Part shown: piece by piece, positions 56,983 through 64,000 of the stretch | Layout of the letters: each line of letters opens with the position of its first letter | How positions within the stretch are numbered: position 1 is the stretch's first letter | Source: Hydrangea macrophylla | Taxonomy: Eukaryota; Streptophyta; Magnoliopsida; Cornales; Hydrangeaceae | Length of the DNA stretch: 64,000 nucleotides | Assembly: GCA_033977485.1 (NCBI GenBank) | Contig: CM066991.1 | Location: forward strand, 35,089,850-35,153,849 | Reading direction: 5' to 3' | Position numbers and translations under genes: made by a program | Notes under the pieces: generated by a model | Database searches by the model: none | Seen by the model: only the letters and a program-made list of their open reading frames with translations | What the model was told of the DNA's origin: nothing

Positions 56983-57203
56983 GGCTTAGTTTGGCCCCCA
57001 TTTTGTTGCTTCTCCTTTTTTAAAGCACAAATCCATGCTAATTCATTTCATCATTTGGTAACTAGTTTATGAGCTTTGCAAAAATTGAACATAGGGCTTT
57101 TTTTTTTTTTGAAGAGTAATGTGTCACTTGTACAAAATTATCAAACTCAATAATAAATTTCATAAGCGACTTTTCAAAAGTCACATGGGGGCCAAACTAA
57201 GCC
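56983..57203. mobile_element. Tourist-like MITE in NPSN intron 2
   Basis: Perfect 19-base terminal inverted repeats GGCTTAGTTTGGCCCCCAT, with TTA duplicated at 56980-56982 and 57204-57206. 221 bases, non-coding: PIF/Harbinger-type MITE. Its ends resemble, but are not the same as, those of the element at 16464. Confidence 0.88.
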
Positions 57204-57426
57204 TTAGTGCGCACCCGTACTGGGTGCACTGTGGATTCTTTGAGTTATTTTGGTGTGTGGTTGGGGCTTTTTGTAGCGTTCTTTTGGAAAAACTCACAAG
57301 TTCTTCCTACAAATTTGAAAACTTTGGTTGTTTAAAAGAGAAATAATAGAAATAATAATAGCTACTATCTAGGGTATATGCTAATGCATTAATAGTTATA
57401 AACAATTTGTATAGACTATTATACCA

Positions 57427-57490
57427 AACCAAACCAAGCCTTGTGTCCCAATCAGTTGGGGTCACCTGTATGAATCATTTTTCCCCATTC
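57427..57490. mobile_element. SINE-like fragment
   Basis: 'gtgtcccaatcagttggggt' followed by 'cacctgtatgaatc' resembles a word common to a widespread plant SINE family (Au-SINE-like). Borders not determined. Confidence 0.3.
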
Positions 57491-57927
57491 CACACTGTAT
57501 ATATTATTATATGAAAATCTATTTTTAATATCTTATCCAAGCACTCCCAACCCTTACTTTTTGAAAATTGACAATTCCCTTGAACCTGCATCCCCGTAGC
57601 CGAATCTCCTCACCCGCACTAGTGCTACCTAGGTTCTTACTAAACAACAGCAGGATTAAGTAGATTTTAGGTGTGAGAGAGCTGGTTTACCAATATAGAA
57701 ACTGACTAACTTTTTTTTAAGATATGTCATTCTGATGAGATAATTGACAGTATTAACTATTAAATGGAATACGGGAAGTCCATAACTACGTTTCGAGGCA
57801 GTTGATTCTTATTAGTATTAAAACATAATCAGCCATCCAAGTGAAATGTTTCTTACAATAATATAGTTGCTATATTTGGTGTTTACTCTTTAAAGATAAA
57901 AAAAATTATCATGTGTTGTCTCTCCAG

Positions 57928-58022
57928 GCTTTATTAAAGAGTTTGATAGAGAAATGAAGGACTTGGAGCATCAAAATGATCCAGACACCAACAAGTTGCT
58001 GAGTGAGAAAAAGCAATCAATG
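57928..58022 (+). pseudogene. NPSN11: NPSN11-like exon 3
   Basis: Acceptor TTGTCTCTCCAG and donor GTTGGT. Encodes 'FIKEFDREMKDLEHQNDPDT' and 'NKLLSEKKQSM', closely matching NPSN ('LIKEFDREVKD.E..NDP.TNK.LNEKKQSM'). With the canonical exon-2 donor one extra T near the start ('gctttattaaag' against the expected 'gcttattaaag') shifts the frame. Confidence 0.85.
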
Positions 58023-58134
58023 GTTGGTTGGTCTTCATTTCAAAAATTATATTTCTGGTTAATTCTTGCAAATTATTGCTTAAATCCTATAGTAAAAGTT
58101 CTGTACTAAGAAATGTTATATCGTATTTATGCAG

Positions 58135-58172
58135 ATCAAAGGGTTGAATTCATATGTTGCTCTGAAAAAGCA
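58135..58172 (+). pseudogene. NPSN11: NPSN11-like exon 4
   Basis: Acceptor TATTTATGCAG and donor GTAAGT. Encodes 'IKGLNSYVALKKQ', equivalent to 'IKELNSYVALKKQ'. It is in frame with exon 3. No later NPSN exon (SNARE motif, transmembrane anchor) appears before the CACTA end at 63330. Confidence 0.85.
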
Positions 58173-58705
58173 GTAAGTTAACATTTTCCATCTATCATTC
58201 ATTGTTGTATAAAGCATCTCAGAAAGTACATTTGAATGCTTGGAAATTAGAACATCTTTTTGTCTAAGTTCATTTTTTCCTTATCCCTCCATATATGGTT
58301 TTTATAATTTTTTTTTTTCTGTGTAGTGTCACAAGTTGGAAGTAATTTTTTGAAAGTTTTAGGTGAACTTTTTGCATATGTGTTTGTCTGTATTCAACTT
58401 GTATTTTAGCTTAAAGAAGTGGTGTTCAAATTCTTGTCTTTCTGGTGATAATCTTTGTGTCTTGTTTAAACCTACATGTTGAAGTTCTTTTCCTATGTAA
58501 TCTCATTAGGAACAATGAATGCATTTTGTAGAAGGTGCAATGTAGTTATACTACTTTGAAACTTTATCAATTCTATCTATCCTGGATACAACGATGGCGG
58601 GGAATAAACTGGGTCTCAGGTCATTGGGATTTAACATAATAGAAGACTATCTTCTTTAGAGGTTATGAGGGCAATGTGTGTTAGGTGACATAATCAGAAG
58701 AATCC

Positions 58706-58755
<50 letters not shown>

Positions 58756-60413
58756 GTAAGTATACAAATATACACACACATATATATATATATATTACTT
58801 TAATGATGAGTGTGGTGACTGGATTTTGATCTTATAATCGTGATAGAAGTGTTTTCAGTTTTTATGTAGAGGGCTAACCATACCAGGGGTTTTCCTGCTG
58901 TTACATCAACCTTCTTATAGCATGCCCAACATGTACCTTAAATATTTTAAATGTCTGTGTGACCCTACCATTGTAGTCTGACCAAAACCTTATTGTGAAC
59001 CGAGATAAACACTTTCTACCAGACTTGAAATTTAACTTTGTATTTGTTGGGCATACTTATTGGATGCATGTTGGCTAATTCTATCTAATTGTTTATCCAC
59101 TATTCATGTTTTTGGTTTACAAGATGAGTCTAGAAATTGCTTTGTCTCGAAGCTAAATTTAACTTAATATATTTAAGCTCCAGTTTTGGACTGTTATATG
59201 AAGCAAGTGAGAAATTCTAGATTTGGGATTAGGAAAGGCCATGTTCACATGATTTCTCAGAAGATCAACAAAAGAAAAATAAAACAATGAAGGAAAGTAA
59301 AGAAAACACTGAAAAGTACACTTTCCGTTGCTTGGCTACTAAATGAAAAATCTTAAATTCTCTACTGAGTGAATGTTTTTTCTTCTCTTTATTTTCCCAC
59401 ACTATCCATGAACCAAACAAAGCATTAATTTTCTAAAAGAGTGTGAACTGAGAAAGTGGAGCTGATTTAGGTGCTATTTAAAGGCTGATTATAGGGGTTG
59501 GTCAGGGTTGTTAGGGGTTGATTGGGGAGTGATAAAACAAGGACTAATATATATGCATGCAATCCAAAAAATGAAAGGGTGATTTAAAGGATGATTTTAT
59601 TAATTGCCTTTCTTTTGACTTCAAAATTCTAGTGTCACATCAAATGAAAAGTGAGAGAGTTTTATATAATAATGGAAGAACTTGAAAAATGTGTAGTTAA
59701 ATTATATTGAAAACTGAGAGAGTTATATATAATTATTGGAGAACTTGAAAAGTGTGTAGTTAGAAACGACTCTTAATTTGTGTGCATAAATATACACATA
59801 CATACATTTAAAAACCATATAAGAGATAGTACATTTCTGCAAATATACATGCATGCAATCCAAAAAACTCATTACAATTTCTGAATAGTAGACAAGAGAT
59901 AATAAAGATGAAGAAGGAAATTGCATATGCCAAAGGTGTTAATATTACATGCTAATCAGTGTTAGATTCTACATTTTTAAGTTGCTTTTATGTTGGATAA
60001 AGAAAAATTGAAGGTACTACAAAAAGAATAAAGAAATTAAAGTTGAAGGAAATGAAACAAGCAACCATGTGACTCAATTGATGTTAGATTGGAAGCAAAG
60101 GAAAGTATATGGACCAATGAAAAATACTACGAATGGGTCATAACATTTAAGTTGTAAGTCACATTCTTCATCTCCAAAGGAAAGTATGTGGACCGATGGA
60201 AAATTACTACGAATGGGTCATAACACATACACACACACTCTCTCTCTCTCTCTCTCTCTCCCTTCCTCCCACTCTCTCAATCTCTCTCTTATATATATCT
60301 CTTCTATCTTGCAATCACAGTTTGCCTTTCTCCCTTTAGTCTCAAAAATGATTCTAGTGAACATGGAAGAGGTGCCAAACATTTATTATAATCATTCCCA
60401 AACATGCCAAAAG

Positions 60414-60469
<56 letters not shown>

Positions 60470-60834
60470 ACACACACACACATACACATCCAAACATGCC
60501 AAAAGTCATTTGTTTAAAAGCTTAGGTCTCAACTTTTTTTTAAAGCATGGAGGACTCGTACCCCTGTATCTACAGACAATTCTATTAGTGTACTTGTATT
60601 ATTGAACCATACATGTGACATTTCAAATTTTATTTTCTACGATTTCTACCATGAGTGCAATGTTTTACAAATAAGAGTGATCGATTTCTGATTGTTTACT
60701 GTTTTCCTCCCTTTATTTATGGTTGTTAGATATGCAGTTTCACTAACCTGAGGTCAGTTCACTCGTTAGTTACATGATTACATCGCCCCTTATGATTGAT
60801 CTATTGTTATGTTGCTTATCTCTCCATTCACCAC
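58173..60834. other. Intron-like DNA with CT and AT microsatellites
   Basis: (CT)n 58708-58739 followed by (TA)n; (CT)n 60238-60260; (CT)n 60414-60467 followed by (CA)n. A 47-base segment, 'ggaaagtatatggaccaatg' onwards, is repeated at 60099 and 60179. No coding sequence seen. Confidence 0.6.
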
Positions 60835-61018
60835 TTCTAGTATGGAAATTTTAGGTAGTTCTGCAAGAGCAAAACTTGTAGCAGCACCGGTGGCAGCTTC
60901 CACTACTTCTAGTACTGCTGTCGGTGGTGCTGCTGTTGTGAATTTTCCAAAGATCGGTTCAAGACCTCTGGACAAAGACGCACTTCGAATTTTTATTAGC
61001 AGCTCAATGCCCTTTGGT
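60835..61018 (+). pseudogene. Unidentified exon-like ORF in the CACTA element
   Basis: Between CACTTCTAG and GTTGGTAC the DNA is distinctly less AT-rich than its surroundings and encodes 'MEILGSSARAKLVAAPVAAS', an alanine/serine/threonine stretch, then 'VNFPKIGSRPLDKDALRIFI' and 'SSSMPFG'. The composition and exon-like borders suggest a genuine coding exon, perhaps from a second captured gene, but I do not recognise the protein and it is not an NPSN part. Two weaker exon-like pieces follow at about 61890-61936 (after TCTTTCAAG, before GTAAGT) and 62681-62754 (after TTAATCATAG, ending in TAG: 'FCGVPKLDFDANSYKRRP'). Whether they belong together is unknown. Confidence 0.35.
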
Positions 61019-61084
61019 TGGTACTTTTTCTATGAGATTCATCATCTCAAATATCTTTTATGTGTTCTTTTCTCAATCAGCTAG

Positions 61085-63084
61085 CGTTTATCGAAGTCTA
61101 TTGAAGAGCCTGTTTGGGATAGCATTTCCTGAATTCTCTTGCATTTGTGTGTTTGCTTTCTTGCGCAACCCCTGGTGCTTCTATACATCTATTTTGTTCA
61201 GGATTACCACAATACCAGGTTGAAACTTGTGTCAGAAACAATTGCTTGAAATTTTTAGATGTTTCAAGTCATTCTAATATGCCTAACTTTTGTCAGTGAG
61301 TATATTGTTTTCACAGGTACAGTTTTTAACGTGCCTATATATTAATTGCAAGGGCAATTACTATGTTTTTAGGAGAGTTCTCCTTAATTCTTAGTAGGAA
61401 GGTTCAGATAATGCAAGTATCATTCTTTGACAGGCTAACAACCTTTAACCATAGTTTCACTTGAAAGGACAAGCATTTGGAAAGTAAAAAATGAGTACCC
61501 CAACACAGTATAATATGAGGGATGGTGAAGTGGTTAGAACTTGGAGAAACAGATGTGACAACAGCCATGAAGGCAGGAAGATGGAGCATTTTATAAAGAC
61601 CTTCAATTGCAATGTCATTAGAAACTAAGAAACGTGAACTTTTTGGGGTAGGTTACTAATAGAATAACTTAACCAAGAAAATAATATGCAATATAGACCA
61701 GCATTCATGTTTCCCCTCTTTTGTAGACTGGTGTGTATGTATTACCTTGACTAAATGGCAGGATGATATGGAACCAAAAACAGTTAATTTATTCATAGAA
61801 CTGTTGTTTACTATTTTTCTGCTACATTCTGTTAATTGTTTTCGAAGAACCATGTCACTTTTTATTCATGATTACAAGTGTCTTTCAAGATGGTGGGGGT
61901 GTCTTTATTGGGAATGTCTATTGATCCCAAATCTGTAAGTCCACGTTTTCCTCTTGATTTCCTCTCATAAGTGTGCTACATTTTTCTTTTGACCTCTCTC
62001 TATGTACCCCTTAGCTATATTACTTAGATATATGTGGTCCATGTTTGAATGCAACTTTCTAGTATTTATCGAGACAACCGTCCCCATACCTTTGATAAAA
62101 TCATAAAAACATAATTCTTTGTAATTTGCTCAATCAAAGAACGCATGAGGGATATTTGGGTGTTGACTGTTGACTTTGGTTTGGTTTATTTGGTCTGCTA
62201 CTGGTTTACAAGTACTGGTCCTTTTATTTTGATAAAGAATAGTTGCTACCTTCCATTTGCTAAGAGCTTTCGTCTAGGTACAACCTTGTATAGGTGGTTT
62301 CTGTTAGTTTATAGCTAATGATTTATTAAAGGTTATTCGTTAATTTGATGCAGAGGTGTTCATCATAGGTATTCAACTAGACTACATAAAGTTGATATGT
62401 CTAGAATACCATTTAAGTTGTTTTGACAAATTAAGTTAGACAAGTTCAAGCAATGAATACATAGTGGTGCTTTAATAATTGAAAGATTTCATTTTTTTTA
62501 TACAAATAGTGCTAACAAAATTGCATCATATCTTCACTATTTCGTAGCTGTGATTACAAAAATGCTCGGAATTAGTTCACCTTAGTAGCTAATTAGGTAT
62601 GAATTAACCCTTTCAATTTGAATTGTGACTCAAAACCAAGTTTGATATATGTTGTTAATTAATTGATTCTTAATCATAGCCTTCTGTGGTGTTCCAAAAC
62701 TGGATTTTGACGCAAATTCTTATAAGAGGCGGCCTTGCTTTATCAAGAGAGATTAGTGGAGAACTGATTATAAATGCTACATCAAATGGATATATTGTAG
62801 TCAGAGGGCGGGAATGTAAAATACATGTCTGTTATTGATATGTTGACGTTTTATTTATAGGATTCATAGAGAATTATTGTAAAGTATATGTTTGTAATTT
62901 ACATATATTGATATTAATTTTTAAGATTCCAATGATGTAGGTTATCTATGACTGGACTATATGGATTATTTTCGTTCTATTGGGTGCAGATTAAGCTTTG
63001 TTATTTTTTGTATTTGGTATGGGTTATTATGCTTGTTAATTAGGTGCAAATAAAAATTGGGAATCATATAAATAGCCTTCTTTT
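61085..63084. other. AT-rich DNA near the right CACTA end
   Basis: Apart from the two weak exon-like pieces mentioned for 60835-61018, I see nothing specific. Confidence 0.5.
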
Positions 63085-63330
63085 TTTATTAAACATATTT
63101 CTAACGGATATACCCGTTAGGAAATCCGTTAGTATATCCGTTAGTTTTTTTTTTTTTTTTTTTTCTGGAAATTACTAACAGATAAATCCGTTAGAAATTA
63201 TTGACAAAACCGTTAATATTCAATATAAATCTTCTAAAATAGTTGGAAAACTAATCGTTAGTAACTATATTTTTAACGGATATATTCGTTAGTAAAATTA
63301 ATTTTTCTAACAGGGCAATATGGTGCAGTG
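63085..63330 (-). repeat. CACTA right terminus and subterminal repeats
   Basis: At least nine TAACGG/CCGTTA-type motifs in both orientations, then the terminus whose reverse complement is CACTGCACCATATTGCC. A T run lies at about 63144-63163. Confidence 0.7.
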
Positions 63331-63333
63331 TAA

Positions 63334-64000
63334 TGTGACAATAAAACGAAAGGAGGCTTAATTAGAGCATCTATAATTTGTATGTAAATGAATAGGCAAC
63401 AACCATAACCACCACATTTGGCTCCTTGGAAAAAAAACTCTAATTGGAGATAAATGGCTGAGTAAAGATTTGGGCACAAACACTTCACACACAAATTATA
63501 CTAACACCTACCATGTAGCAGAGTTGTCGGCCACATGGGACAATAATGTATTAACTCTGCCACATAACAAATATTAGTGTAATTTATTTATGGAGTGCTT
63601 GTGCCCAAAGTTTTACTATGTGTAGGCTAAAATGGCTACTGGTGAAAATAGTGAGGCATATTTGCTTGTCCTTGTATTGTCAATAAAATTATTGTTGAGG
63701 TACATCATCTTACTTTAATGTTAAATGGCTTCACATTTGGCTTATGATTTGAGTATATTATGAAATGGGTAGCAGAACGGTATTTTCCATTTAAAACTAA
63801 AATCATATTTATTACCCATTTTATATGTGTAGTGAAAGGTAGGGTAAATTTATGCTAAGTGCGTGTAAGAAAATTAGAAGGTTCACAATGGTGTAACGGC
63901 AGAGGGATTTACTCAAACAGTAGAGAATTAGCATTTCCCTCCCAAATGGCAGAGGGATAGTCGTTTCCCTCCCAATGGAAACTAGAATGCCCGTAGTCCA
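63334..64000. other. Flanking DNA without recognisable features
   Basis: AT-rich. 'ggcagaggga' recurs at 63898, 63946 and nearby. No gene seen. Confidence 0.6.

Larger units (their letters stand above)
22377..63330. mobile_element. CACTA (En/Spm-like) transposon with captured NPSN exons and nested insertions
   Basis: The left end is CACTACACCATATGGCC. The right end reads, reversed, CACTGCACCATATTGCC: 15 of 17 positions agree. Flanking triplets are CAA (22374-22376) and TAA (63331-63333), a 3-base target duplication with one mismatch. Both ends carry clusters of the same subterminal motif (TAACGGATAT, CCGTTAG, both orientations), as CACTA transposase-binding regions do. Removing the nested LTR element (23084-27163) and the Tat complex (27532-56292) leaves about 8.1 kb. 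That core holds NPSN exons 1-4, introns, a MITE and an unidentified exon-like ORF, but no TNPD-type transposase, so it is a non-autonomous gene-carrying CACTA. The alternative, that two solo ends happen to flank a native NPSN gene, is less likely because the gene lacks its 3' exons. Confidence 0.65.

Noticed and set aside
60186..60605. 139-residue ORF
   Set aside because: Dominated by two (CT)n runs and a (CA)n run.
22377..63330. Native, functional NPSN locus
   Set aside because: Exon 1 is split, its donor is mutated, a frameshift lies at exon 2/3, and exons for the SNARE motif and anchor are missing.
1..64000. A new multi-gene defence or metabolic system
   Set aside because: No clustered intact genes exist in the window; all recognisable coding sequence is transposon-derived or a captured fragment.

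Overview
The window is plant nuclear DNA, almost certainly from a eudicot with a repeat-rich genome. It is AT-rich, full of CT/GA and AT microsatellites, and dominated by plant-type LTR retrotransposons (Tat/Retand, Ogre-like, Athila-like) and DNA transposons (CACTA, PIF/Harbinger, Helitron, MITEs). The only host-gene sequence I recognise is in pieces, and all of it lies inside mobile elements: exons of a novel plant SNARE (NPSN11-like), of the Rubisco assembly chaperone RbcX, and of the GTPase Ran. I see no intact host gene. The one long open frame is a retrotransposon gag-protease ORF (51773-54367, minus).

Left part (1-22376): microsatellites; a truncated LTR of a large non-coding retrotransposon family (735-3163); a deleted Tat/Retand element with gag remnant, antisense intron-bearing ORF and 3' LTR (3164-8440); a further LTR-like remnant ending GGGGTGTCTACA (8441-11282); gene-free AT-rich DNA with a 33-base G run and two related MITEs (11283-16463); and a 3.76 kb PIF/Harbinger-type element with TTA target duplication carrying a Myb/SANT-like ORF, a viroplasmin/RNase HI N-terminal-like ORF and RbcX exons (16464-20221).

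Right part (22377-63330): this reads as one CACTA transposon of about 8 kb that carried the first four NPSN exons and was then inflated to 41 kb by nested insertions. A non-autonomous LTR element (23084-27163) sits upstream of the NPSN start codon. A Tat/Retand element (27532-56292) split NPSN exon 1. Into that Tat element went two more: a 13.9 kb non-coding LTR element (LARD; 31605-45500) in its antisense ORF, and an Athila-like gag-protease-only element (47729-56176) in its 3' LTR. A Helitron carrying a Ran exon (42399-44125) then landed in an LTR of the LARD. Four junction pairs have recognisable target duplications (GCAGA/GCAAA, CCAGG, CGCAC, TTA), and the Helitron sits between A and T, so the order of events can be read directly.

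The genes do not form a pathway. The interest lies in independent gene-fragment capture by three DNA-transposon superfamilies, in a dated nest of insertions, and in a 50-base copy of the 3' part of tRNA-Arg at the LARD primer-binding site that carries G at the position where the tRNA has inosine.
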